DNA from: Bacillus sp. AFS029637 | GTDB taxonomy: Bacteria > Bacillota > Bacilli > Bacillales > Bacillaceae_G | NCBI RefSeq assembly: GCF_002584985.1 | Contig: NZ_NUPZ01000022.1 | Span: forward strand, 1 to 64,000 | Direction: 5' to 3' | DNA length: 64,000 bases | Part shown: positions 1-7,863 of the stretch, in pieces | Layout of the letters: every line of letters starts with the position of its first letter | How positions within the stretch are numbered: the first letter of the stretch is position 1 | Notes under the pieces: generated by a model | The model's database searches: none | Told to the model about the DNA's origin: nothing | What the model saw: the letters and a program-made list of their open reading frames with translations, nothing else | Program-made: the position numbers and the translations under genes

Positions 1-489
1 ATCACTGTCGCTATCAGAATCGGAATCAGAATCACTGTCGCTATCAGAATCGGAAACAGAATCAGAGTCGGAATCAGAATCAGAATCAGAGTCAGAGTCA
101 GAATCAGAGTCACTATCGGAATCAGAGTCAGAGTCGGAATCAGAGTCACTATCGGAATCAGAATCGCTGTCAGAGTCTCTGTCGGAATCAGAGTCGCTAT
201 CAGAATCGGAATCACTGTCGGAATCGGAATCAGAGTCAGAATCAGAGTCGGAATCAGAGTCGGAATCAGAGTCGCTATCAGAGTCACTGTCAGAATCAGA
301 ATCGCTGTCAGAATCGGAATCGCTGTCAGAGTCGCTATCGGAATCAGAATCAGAATCAGAGTCACTATCGGAATCACTATCAGAGTCAGAGTCGGAATCA
401 GAGTCGCTATCGGAATCAGAATCAGAATCAGAGTCAGAGTCTGATTCACTGTCGCTATCAGAATCGGAATCAGAGTCACTATCAGAGTC
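1..489 (-). repeat. Ser-Asp (SD) coding repeat
   Basis: An in-frame tandem array of GAT/GAC and TCT/TCC/AGT/AGC codons encodes the SD stalk. The irregular hexanucleotide period with mixed Ser codons suggests expansion and contraction by slippage or recombination. A Glu codon at 445-447 and a Val codon at 55-57 interrupt it. Confidence 0.95.
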
Positions 490-1524
490 ATCTTTCCAGT
501 AAATTCTTTGTTTCGATGCGCCTGAAGTAATTAAATCTAGATTAATTAAATTCCCTTTTATTGCTGCGGCATGAAAATCAGAAAGCGGAATATTCGGATC
601 TAAAGTTGTTGCATGCAATGTATATTTGTTTTCTCCTAGAATTCTAGCATTTAGTAGTGCATTAGCTAGATCTCCAGTTCCGTTAATTACTCCTTGAAGT
701 AGGGCTAGTACCGGTTTTAAAGCAGTATCTACAATTGGAGTTAAAACTGGCCCTAGAATTTTCCCTAAAACTGGAAGTCCGTTTATTAACTCCTTAACAA
801 ATTGATCCAATCCATTCACAAGAGGACTAAGAATTTCCGCATATGTTTTTTGCAAGTAATTCCCTAGACCTTCATCGAAATCGACAGTAATAGTACTACC
901 GTCGTTTGAAATTACACCTGGAAGTGAGTCTGTATAAGTTCCTAAATGTTTTAGTCCTTCGATAGTTTGATTGATGTTAGTTGTTAAATTTGTAATCGCA
1001 GTTATGAGCCCACTAACAAGTCTACCAACAAGTGGAACTTTACTGATTGGTTTTAAGATACCGTTAACCGTTTCCAATGTTGCTTGAAGACCAGTTAAAG
1101 TAGTGTTTAGTAATGGGACATCTGCAAGTTGTAAAGGTAATAGTTCGACGCTGATGTCAACTGTCGGATTTGTAATTTTTCCCCGAAGTTCTTTTGGAAT
1201 TGTGAAAACAATTTTTTTATCATCTAAAGCGCCTACTTCAGCTAGTGCTCGGCCTGATAATGTTAAATCAAAATCGTATGATCCATCAGGTTTTTGTACT
1301 GGACGATCGTTAGACGTTGTTAATTTTGCATTTTGTAGAATCGTAATATCTGTAAGACCATCTGCGTAAGCTACCCCTGATTGAGCAAATGGTATATGAT
1401 TTGAAGCATTTGGTGCGAAAGGTGCAATCAGTACACAAGTTGCTGTTAATAGTTTGGCAGATAGCATTAGTTTTCTAGAGTTATTAGCGTTCAACTTTTT
1501 CTTATAGTTGACCTTCTTTTTCAT
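1..1524 (-). CDS. Ser-Asp-repeat surface adhesin, N-terminal part (runs off window)
   Basis: The minus-strand frame is open from an ATG at 1524 to the left edge (508 codons, no stop), behind a GGGGAAGAGA ribosome binding site. It starts with a long basic Sec-type signal ([10 protein letters not shown], then a hydrophobic stretch to about residue 53, ending near VAYADG). About 290 residues of a beta-rich, leucine-rich adhesive-type region follow. From about residue 346 to the edge almost every codon is Ser or Asp, giving around 80 SD dipeptides with rare E or V. Such stalks are known from Sdr/Clf-type wall-anchored adhesins, where they hold the binding domain away from the wall. The anchor (LPXTG is expected) would lie beyond the window. 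Divergent neighbours include an Sdg/TagE-like glycosyltransferase, which suggests the repeat is glycosylated. I cannot name the ligand. Confidence 0.88.
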   Translation of the reverse strand, partial: MKKKVNYKKKLNANNSRKLMLSAKLLTATCVLIAPFAPNASNHIPFAQSGVAYADGLTDITILQNAKLTTSNDRPVQKPDGSYDFDLTLSGRALAEVGALDDKKIVFTIPKELRGKITNPTVDISVELLPLQLADVPLLNTTLTGLQATLETVNGILKPISKVPLVGRLVSGLITAITNLTTNINQTIEGLKHLGTYTDSLPGVISNDGSTITVDFDEGLGNYLQKTYAEILSPLVNGLDQFVKELINGLPVLGKILGPVLTPIVDTALKPVLALLQGVINGTGDLANALLNARILGENKYTLHATTLDPNIPLSDFHAAAIKGNLINLDLITSGASKQRIYWKDDSDSDSDSDSDSDSESDSDSDSDSDSDSDSDSDSDSDSDSDSDSDSDSDSDSDSDSDSDSDSDSDSDSDSDSDSDSDSDSDSDSDSDSDSDSDSDSDSDSDSDRDSDSDSDSDSDSDSDSDSDSDSDSDSDSDSDSDSDSDSDSVSDSDSDSDSDSDSDSDSD

Positions 1525-2017
1525 GTATTCTCTTCCCCTTTGATTAACTACATGTAATATTAATTTCGTGTAATTAGTTTCATGTAATATTAAGTGAATA
1601 AATTTACTCTTTTGTAGTATAGAAGTACTAGATTAATTTCACTTAATATAAAAGTAATAATTAACTCTATGTAATGTTAGTTAAATAAATTAATATTATG
1701 TAATAATGGTTTAATTAATTTATTTCATGTAATATTAAGTACATAAAATGTAATTCCGTTAACTGTTACAAAAAGTTGTTAAGTATGACACAAAATTGCT
1801 GTAAAATGTATATTTGTGTCACACCTATGATATGGTATCATATTAAAATGGAAATGTTTAGGATTTTTTTTGTTTTTATGTATTTAATGAAAAAATTTCA
1901 AATTAGAATTCTTATATGAAGGAGAGATAGAAGGTAAAAGGGAGTGAAAATCTACTTTCCGAAAAATGGTAATGTGTGTATAATGTAAAACGTATAATTG
2001 ATAGATGGAGTGAGAAA
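1525..2017. promoter_or_regulatory. Divergent control region between SD adhesin and glycosylation genes
   Basis: This 493-bp AT-rich region holds at least seven copies of a (C/T)ATGTAAT(ATTAA)-like motif near 1551, 1567, 1581, 1668, 1697, 1726 and 1747. A perfect 9-bp inverted repeat (TGACACAAA at 1786-1794, TTTGTGTCA at 1813-1821) and a 6-bp one (ATGATA 1827-1832, TATCAT 1836-1841) lie on the side of the rightward gene. No ORF is credible here. Binding of a dedicated regulator is inferred; no known box was recognised. Confidence 0.55.
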
Positions 2018-3670
2018 ATGACACGAATATCCCGATCTGAGTTACTTGAAAAGGTAAAAAAAAGAGTACTAGCATCATTACCACAGGATCATTCTCAGAA
2101 AATAGCTTTTGTTTCTGTAGGTTTTCTAAACAAACGAGCTTTCGTATGGCAAACTCGACATGAAAATTCCAATAGAATTTGGACGAAGATAGAACGTCAT
2201 ATTGATAGATATTACAACGTTTCACCATGGATTAAGATTGACGTTGTTGATTCAGTACGTACTATGAGTTATGAAGAATTACAGCAACAATTTAGCACGA
2301 TAGAAAGAAACAATTATTTTAGATACGGCATAGCTTTTGATAATCGATTTGAAGTAGCCTTTTTAGAGCAAGAGATAAATGCAAATGAAATTTTAAAACC
2401 TGGTCCTAATTATCGGATTTCACAATTAGGTAATGTTGATTTGCATTTTGATTTTAATAATCTTAATAAGTATATTTTTGAAAAGTATAAAAGACCACTC
2501 TTCCTAAAAGAAGAAATGCTCCATTCAAAAGTTTTACATATATTCACAACGAAATCATTTCTTATTGAAGAAAGCGGTACATTAGTAGACTTGCAAAAAA
2601 GAGAGTTGTATAACGGTATCCGTTTTATAAATGGAAAAAATGAAAAGAAACTACTAACTCATATTGTGGAAGAGGGTGGAAAGTTTTTAGTAAATCAACT
2701 TTCACATGACGGTAAATTTGTATACGGATATTTTCCTTGCTATGACCGTACTTTGACAAGTTATAATACAATTCGTCATTTTTCTAGTTTATATGCCTTA
2801 TTAGAAGTTCTTGAATATACAAAGGACTTTTCGATGGTTAAAAAAATTAAATCCTCTATTGATTGGGGAATTAAACATTTAAGTAAACTAGTAGATAATC
2901 AACGGTTCTTTTTTGAAAGTACAAATAGGGAGATTAAACTAGGTGCGCAAGGTATGGTCTTGCTTGCATTAAGTAAATATATGTCTATTACAGGATCAAG
3001 AGAGTATGAATCCTCTTGTTTACAGGTTGTTTCCGCCCTTGAAAGAATGGTGGACAAGGCTGGAAATACCGTACATGTTTTAGATGGGGAAACACTTCAA
3101 GTAGTAGAAGAGTTTCGGACGGTTTATTATGATGGAGAAGCTGTTTTTGGATTAATGCGTTTATATACTTTAGTTCAAGATAAGCATATTTTAGAGCTTG
3201 CGCAACGCATTTTTGACCGTTTGATTGAAAAGAAATATTGGAAATATCATGACCATTGGTTAAGTTACGCCGCAAATGAAATTACATATTATATCAATTG
3301 TCCTGACTATTTCGATTTTGGAATTAGAAATGCTTTTGAACACTTGGAATTTATTGATAAAAGAGAGACGGCATACCCTACTCTTCTAGAGCTTATGAAC
3401 TCTGCTCATTTATTAATAGAAAAATGTAAAAAAGAACATCCTGAACTATTAGAAAAATATGATGTAGAGAAGTTTGAAAAAATTAGAACCAAACGAGCTC
3501 GACATGAAATTACAGGAGTTTTTCTGCCAGAAATAGCAATGTATTTTAAAAACCCACAAAAGATACAATATGGATTCTATTCTCGGCATGATCGTTTTAG
3601 AACTAGAATAGATGATGCAGAGCATTTTCTTTCAGGATTTATTAATTATTTAAAAAATCCACAAAATTAA
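2018..3670 (+). CDS. Alpha/alpha-toroid-like protein linked to SD-repeat glycosylation locus
   Basis: 550 aa. The ATG at 2018 is preferred over the upstream GTG at 1976 because GGAG at 2007-2010 is well spaced. No signal peptide, so it is probably cytoplasmic. The N-terminal third is unrecognised. From about residue 215 on, repeated amphipathic helix pairs with motifs such as GYFPCYDRTL, YNTIRHFSSLYALLE, YYDGEAVFGLMRLY and HWLSYAANEITYY resemble six-hairpin (alpha/alpha) toroid enzymes such as sugar epimerases and unsaturated-sugar hydrolases. That is a fold impression only; no catalytic residue is assigned. It sits 187 bp upstream of a GtfA/Sdg-type glycosyltransferase on the same strand and is divergent from the SD-repeat adhesin, so a role in making or modifying the adhesin glycan is a reasonable inference. 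Confidence 0.6.
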   Translation: MTRISRSELLEKVKKRVLASLPQDHSQKIAFVSVGFLNKRAFVWQTRHENSNRIWTKIERHIDRYYNVSPWIKIDVVDSVRTMSYEELQQQFSTIERNNYFRYGIAFDNRFEVAFLEQEINANEILKPGPNYRISQLGNVDLHFDFNNLNKYIFEKYKRPLFLKEEMLHSKVLHIFTTKSFLIEESGTLVDLQKRELYNGIRFINGKNEKKLLTHIVEEGGKFLVNQLSHDGKFVYGYFPCYDRTLTSYNTIRHFSSLYALLEVLEYTKDFSMVKKIKSSIDWGIKHLSKLVDNQRFFFESTNREIKLGAQGMVLLALSKYMSITGSREYESSCLQVVSALERMVDKAGNTVHVLDGETLQVVEEFRTVYYDGEAVFGLMRLYTLVQDKHILELAQRIFDRLIEKKYWKYHDHWLSYAANEITYYINCPDYFDFGIRNAFEHLEFIDKRETAYPTLLELMNSAHLLIEKCKKEHPELLEKYDVEKFEKIRTKRARHEITGVFLPEIAMYFKNPQKIQYGFYSRHDRFRTRIDDAEHFLSGFINYLKNPQN

Positions 3671-3678
3671 GTTTGGGT

Positions 3679-3786
3679 ATAAAGTGAAAGTTTAGTCCGG
3701 TGGGATTTTGTTCATCTCCCACTTAACTTCTTTGTTTAAGCTGAATTTTGAAGTGGAGTTTTACTGCTCACAAATAGTGGGATAAA
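3679..3786 (-). repeat. bcr1-type repeat, copy 1
   Basis: In reverse complement this 108-bp element matches the 53155-53280 element closely: CTATTTGT near the start, CAGTAAAACTCC, AAAGAAGT, GTGGGAG, and TTTCACTTTA at the end. It is flanked by ATAAA on both sides (3679-3683 and 3782-3786), the TTTAT target duplication known for bcr1, a B. cereus-group mobile repeat. It separates the two putative glycosylation genes. Confidence 0.75.
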
Positions 3787-3857
3787 TAACGTATTAATGA
3801 TTATACAGTTATAGTGGAACTTCTTTAAGTAGGTTTTTGAGTGAAAGGAGATTTTTA

Positions 3858-5369
3858 ATGAGGAAAATAGGAGTGTATTTTCTAAATTTAGATTATGGTG
3901 AAAAATTAACGGGGATTGAGATATCTTCGCTAAAGAGAGCCCAAATCTTTGATGAATTTTTAAATTATGATATAAAACTATTATCATTAAAATATAGAAG
4001 AACATTAGATAAATGCAGATCGATGTATTTGGATTCTTATAGATTGTCTAATAAGGTGAATTTCGCAAATCTATATGGAGATTTTCAACACTCGGAAAAT
4101 CGGAAAATATCTAAACATGTTAGTGAGAGTATATGGTCTGCTGCTCAAGAACCTAATCAAGAAAATGTTGTGAAAGTAATAAATGAAAATAAAGAAGTTA
4201 TAAAATACATCGTATACGATGAGAAAGACAAACAGAAAATTAACTATATTAACAATTTTATTCATGGGAAAAAGTATATGAAGGAGCTATTTGATGAATA
4301 CGGTACATTGTCTAGTAAGCAGTATTTCGATGATACACAAAAAATAGTACGTGAAGAATATTACAGAACAGACGGCACAATAGCTTTAGTTAAAGATATA
4401 AAACAGGATATTTTCTTGTTAATGGATGAATGTGGTAACTTTCGCAAAAGTGTGACAGAAGAAGAATTAATTCAAATTTGGATTACACAGAAAATAAAAA
4501 ATGATGATGAAAGCATTTTGTTCGTGGACAAAAATCGATTTTATTATCATATTGTAAAAAACATAAGAAACCCCAAGGTCCACGTTGTTCCTATAATTCA
4601 TAGTACTTTTTATAATAATCCGAGTGATAAATTAAATGGGGCACTTAATTCGAATTACATACCGATTTGGAAGGACTTTAATCAAGTTGAGAAAATTGTG
4701 GTTTTAACCGGAAAGCAAAAGCAGGATATTGCTAATAGATTCGGGGGAGAAGAGAAGTTAGCTGTAATACCTCATTCTATTTCTGGTGAAATTGAAAAAG
4801 TTCCTTTTGAAAAACGTGAAAAAAATAAGTGTGTTTTATTTGCAAGATTATCACCCGAAAAACAGATTGATAAAATGGTTGGAATTTTTACAAGGGTAGT
4901 GAAAAAAATTCCTTCTGCAACATTGCATATTTATGGAGAAGGTAAAGAAAAAAGTAAATTAATAGATATAATAAAGAGAAATAATATGGAGAAAAGTATT
5001 TTTATACATCCCTTTACGTTTCAAACTAAACAAATTTTAAACGAAAGTAGCTGTTTTTTACTAACAAGCCGCAATGAGGGATTTTGTTTAGCTGCCCAAG
5101 AAGCAATTGCATGTGGATGTCCCGTTATTTATTTTGATATTGATTATTTAGGGGATTACTTAAGACATGGTGAAAATTCTATGAAAGTTGAAGCGGATAA
5201 TATGGAACAATTTGCTGAAAAAGTAATAGAATTATTACAACATGATCAAACAAGAGAACGCTATAGTGAGAATTCATATGAAGTAATTAAGGAATTTACA
5301 GGAGCAATTGTTTCTAAGCAGTGGGAATCTTTAATAAAAGATTTACTATTAACAACTCCCAATAATTAA
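3858..5369 (+). CDS. GT4-family glycosyltransferase of the GtfA/TagE/Sdg type
   Basis: 503 aa. The ATG at 3858 follows GAAAGGAG; an upstream in-frame TTG at 3837 lacks this spacing. The N-terminus (LTGIE, SSLKRAQIFDEF) and a middle beta-meander with KQYFDD, REEYYRTDGTIALV are typical of the DUF1975-containing retaining glycosyltransferases GtfA, SdgA/SdgB and TagE. The C-terminal GT-B half has FARLSPEKQID, LHIYGEGKE and the nucleotide-sugar-binding SRNEGFCLAAQEAIACGCPVI. SdgA/B and GtfA put N-acetylglucosamine on Ser in SD or Ser-rich repeat adhesins; TagE glucosylates wall teichoic acid. The divergent SD-repeat gene 2.3 kb away favours the first role. Cytoplasmic enzyme; donor sugar unknown. 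Confidence 0.82.
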   Translation: MRKIGVYFLNLDYGEKLTGIEISSLKRAQIFDEFLNYDIKLLSLKYRRTLDKCRSMYLDSYRLSNKVNFANLYGDFQHSENRKISKHVSESIWSAAQEPNQENVVKVINENKEVIKYIVYDEKDKQKINYINNFIHGKKYMKELFDEYGTLSSKQYFDDTQKIVREEYYRTDGTIALVKDIKQDIFLLMDECGNFRKSVTEEELIQIWITQKIKNDDESILFVDKNRFYYHIVKNIRNPKVHVVPIIHSTFYNNPSDKLNGALNSNYIPIWKDFNQVEKIVVLTGKQKQDIANRFGGEEKLAVIPHSISGEIEKVPFEKREKNKCVLFARLSPEKQIDKMVGIFTRVVKKIPSATLHIYGEGKEKSKLIDIIKRNNMEKSIFIHPFTFQTKQILNESSCFLLTSRNEGFCLAAQEAIACGCPVIYFDIDYLGDYLRHGENSMKVEADNMEQFAEKVIELLQHDQTRERYSENSYEVIKEFTGAIVSKQWESLIKDLLLTTPNN

Positions 5370-5664
5370 AATAATGAATACAACATGTTACTCTCAAATA
5401 GCTAGTTACTTATAGGGATACGGACCAATCACTATTAAGCTAAGGGGTTGCACGAATCATAAATTGAAAAAATAACGCTTTTGAATGATTCAATTTTTGA
5501 CGAAGTTCAAAGGATATCTTATTGAAAATAGAGGATATTAGAGTGTAAGAGGAAGTCCGTATTATAAAATTACTTACTATATGTTCTTTAAAAAAACTGT
5601 AATAATAAAACTCGTCGCATGTGTAAATGGACACTGGGACGAGTTTTTATTTTTCCTAGTTTAC
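5370..5664. other. Intergenic with a 145-bp inverted-repeat-flanked segment
   Basis: ATACGGAC (5418-5425) and GTCCGTAT (5555-5562) form perfect 8-bp ends of a 145-bp segment. It contains an internal dyad (GAATCAT 5454-5460, ATGATTC 5485-5491). This could be a small non-coding repeat or a decayed insertion. No second copy was found in the window, so identity is open. A terminator occupies the right end. Confidence 0.3.
5607..5647 (-). terminator. Terminator between convergent genes
   Basis: AAAACTCGTC (5607-5616) pairs perfectly with GACGAGTTTT (5638-5647). It lies just past the leftward transporter stop and also downstream of the rightward glycosyltransferase, so it may serve both. Confidence 0.7.
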
Positions 5665-6624
5665 CTAGTATTGTTTTTTCTTAATAAGCAACAACACTTG
5701 TGAAACACAAGCGAGTACGGGCAGCTCAATCAACGGCCCAATAACGAGTGCAAGTGCAATAAGAGGCTCGTCTGGAAAAGCAGTCACAGCAATAGCGAGC
5801 GCAACAGGCGAGTTTCTTGCTAATGTTGTTAAGTTTAGGCTTACTGTATCTTTATAAGATAAACGCATAATGCGCCCGATAAATTGTCCTAGTAAAAAAT
5901 TAATAATGAAGAACAATAGAACAGGAATCAGTAATAATAAAACGACATTCATGTTTTGTAGTAAATATTTACCTTGGGATGCAAACATCGCTACTATGGC
6001 TAAACTTAAAAATACAATTTGGGCAGAGCTGAAAAATGGAATGAGTTTATTCTCGAGTGTTTTAGCTTTTTTCATTTTATTCATAATGAATTTTGTAGCG
6101 TGTGCAAGTAAAAATGGTAAGACGATTACGATAACAATACTTTCTACTAAAACAGAAACTGCTACGGTCTTCATTACACCAGCAAATAAAAATAAATAAA
6201 TTGGAAGGAGTAGTACTTGCAAAATTAAATTTACAGGTAGAATTGCAGTAGAAAGCGCCACATTTCCTTTCGCTATTTCAGTAAATATTAAGTACCAATC
6301 TGTACATGGAGTAACCATTAACATAATAAACCCAACCCAAAGTGCTGGATGATCTGAAAGAAATAGTGCACCTAATCCCCAAGCGAGGAGAGGTGTCCAT
6401 AAAAAATTAATGGTAAGGCTTGTTCCAGCAAATTTTAAATTGCGGAATCCGTTTTTTATTTCTTTTAATGGGATGCTGAGGAATAGTCCATATAGCATGA
6501 AAAATAAGAAGGGGACAATAAATTTTTCAGAATGCATATGTATCATATTAAATTGCCCCAATATAACTCCGAATATAACAGCTGCAAGAATGATAAAGGT
6601 TTGAATCTTTTCTAAAGTACTCAT
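5665..6624 (-). CDS. Arsenic-resistance / bile acid:Na+ symporter family membrane transporter
   Basis: 319 aa with about ten hydrophobic segments. The signature MVTPCTDWYLIFTEIAKGN around residue 105 contains the conserved Cys of ACR3-like arsenite efflux proteins, and the C-terminal half has TTLARNSPVALAIAVTAFPDE, typical of the BASS/ACR3 superfamily. It would act in the cytoplasmic membrane, exporting arsenite or carrying an organic anion. There is no ArsR or ArsC neighbour, so arsenic export is likely but unproven. The start follows GAGAGGATTTATTA; a TATAAT-like -10 lies near 6666-6671 on the minus strand. It is a single-gene unit. Confidence 0.72.
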   Translation of the reverse strand: MSTLEKIQTFIILAAVIFGVILGQFNMIHMHSEKFIVPFLFFMLYGLFLSIPLKEIKNGFRNLKFAGTSLTINFLWTPLLAWGLGALFLSDHPALWVGFIMLMVTPCTDWYLIFTEIAKGNVALSTAILPVNLILQVLLLPIYLFLFAGVMKTVAVSVLVESIVIVIVLPFLLAHATKFIMNKMKKAKTLENKLIPFFSSAQIVFLSLAIVAMFASQGKYLLQNMNVVLLLLIPVLLFFIINFLLGQFIGRIMRLSYKDTVSLNLTTLARNSPVALAIAVTAFPDEPLIALALVIGPLIELPVLACVSQVLLLIKKKQY

Positions 6625-6773
6625 TAATAAATCCTCTCTATTGGTGAATTTCTCTCTCTAATTGTATTATACAAGGTATTTCACGTATGTGTTTTCGAGT
6701 TTAACATTTTGACTGAGGGAATATCTTTCTTATATATTTTTAATTTGAGATATTTTTAATTTTAAAAAGTTAC

Positions 6774-6809
6774 TTGACTAAAGTAAGTGGTTGTAATATA
6801 CTCACTTAC
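6774..6809 (+). promoter_or_regulatory. azoR promoter with overlapping palindromic operator
   Basis: TTGACT (6774-6779), 17-bp spacer, TATACT (6797-6802). GTAAGTG (6783-6789) and CACTTAC (6803-6809) form a perfect 7-bp dyad that brackets the spacer and -10, so a bound repressor would block RNA polymerase. Azoreductase genes in Bacillus are controlled by thiol/quinone-sensing repressors (YodB, MhqR types); which one acts here is inference. The rest of 6625-7002 is AT-rich leader without a gene. Confidence 0.6.
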
Positions 6810-7002
6810 ATAAGGTAATTAAATAACAAAAAGTTTTAGAGAGTTTAACTTAAGGTATCTATTGGAATTTTTTCTTAGAATAAGAATTTTTATGATGATG
6901 AATAATGAATATGAAAAGAAAGTTTAGGTGAGGCGAGTGGGATTATTTAGCTCATTATTTGGTAAAAAAGAAGAAAATACAAAAGTAGAGGAGAATCAAG
7001 TT

Positions 7003-7629
7003 ATGTCAAAAGTATTATTTGTAAAAGCAAACGATCGTCCAGCGGAGCAAGCAGTTAGTTCAAAAATGTATGAAACATTTGTAAGTACTTATAAAGAAGC
7101 AAATCCAAATACAGAAGTGACGGAGTTAGATTTATTTGCACTAGATCTTCCTTATTACGGAAATGTCGCTATTTCAGGCGGATATAAACGTAGTCAAGGA
7201 ATGGAGTTAACAGCAGAAGAAGAAAAGGCTGTAGCAACAGTAGATCAATATTTAAATCAGTTTTTAGAAGCAGATAAAGTTGTATTTGCATTCCCATTAT
7301 GGAACTTTACAGTGCCAGCACCATTAATTACGTATATTTCATACCTTTCTCAAGCGGGCAAAACGTTTAAATATACAGCAAATGGTCCAGAAGGTTTAGC
7401 TGGTGATAAGAAAGTAGTTGTGTTAGGTGCTCGTGGTTCAGATTACTCTTCAGATCAAATGGCTCCTATGGAAATGGCAGTTAATTATGTAACAAATGTG
7501 CTTGGATTCTGGGGAATTACAAATCCAGAGACAGTTGTAATTGAAGGACACAATCAATATCCAGATCGTTCACAACAAATTGTTGAAGAAGGTTTAGAAA
7601 ACGTGAAAAAAGTAGCGGCGCAATTTTAA
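7003..7629 (+). CDS. azoR1: FMN-dependent NADH-azoreductase
   Basis: 208 aa starting MSKVLFVKANDRPAEQ; the ATG at 7003 follows GAGGAG. In-frame upstream codons (GTG at 6928 and 6937) would add a 25- or 22-residue tail but lack a good RBS. The flavodoxin-like fold is shown by FVKANDRPAEQAVSSK (FMN phosphate loop), FPLWNFTVPAPLITYIS around residue 100 and GARGSDYS. The family reduces azo bonds and quinones with NADH as a homodimer in the cytosol and protects against quinone and electrophile stress. It closely matches the B. cereus-group AzoR1 I know. A single-gene unit ending in a strong terminator. Confidence 0.92.
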   Translation: MSKVLFVKANDRPAEQAVSSKMYETFVSTYKEANPNTEVTELDLFALDLPYYGNVAISGGYKRSQGMELTAEEEKAVATVDQYLNQFLEADKVVFAFPLWNFTVPAPLITYISYLSQAGKTFKYTANGPEGLAGDKKVVVLGARGSDYSSDQMAPMEMAVNYVTNVLGFWGITNPETVVIEGHNQYPDRSQQIVEEGLENVKKVAAQF

Positions 7630-7646
7630 CTAATGATAGTAAATGG

Positions 7647-7680
7647 AAAAACCAACATGGATGACCATGTTGGTTTTTTA
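7647..7680 (+). terminator. Terminator of azoR1
   Basis: AAAACCAACATGG, loop ATGA, CCATGTTGG followed by TTTTTT; a perfect stem 18 bp past the stop. Confidence 0.9.
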
Positions 7681-7741
7681 GTCTATTACTAATGTTAAAA
7701 AATGTATATTAATAAAATGAAAGAAAAGTTTGAAAATAGTA

Positions 7742-7814
7742 TTGCAAAATATTATCTTTCAAACTATAATTAGTTCAAGAATAGTTGATGTTCAAATTAA
7801 ATATTCAGAAAATT
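7742..7814 (+). promoter_or_regulatory. brnQ promoter and CodY box
   Basis: TTGCAA (7742-7747), 17 bp, TATAAT (7765-7770). Downstream, AATATTCAGAAAATT at 7800-7814 matches the CodY consensus AATTTTCWGAAAATT at 14 of 15 positions. A long imperfect dyad (GTTTGAAA ... TTTCAAAC) spans the -35 side. CodY, activated by branched-chain amino acids and GTP, would repress as a roadblock; this fits a branched-chain amino acid carrier. Confidence 0.75.
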
Positions 7815-7863
7815 CAATTAGTTAAAAATGGAAATGATATAGGTTATTTTGAATGGAGGTTAT

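Noticed and set aside
1-489. Short tandem repeats resembling a CRISPR or microsatellite
   Set aside because: They are in-frame Ser and Asp codons continuing a gene with a signal peptide; there are no spacers.
1103-1369. 88-codon rightward frame
   Set aside because: Lies antisense inside the adhesin gene, no RBS, composition of a shadow frame.
6905-6940. Short ATG-ATG-ATG frame before azoR1 (possible leader peptide)
   Set aside because: No RBS and only about a dozen codons; nothing suggests attenuation.
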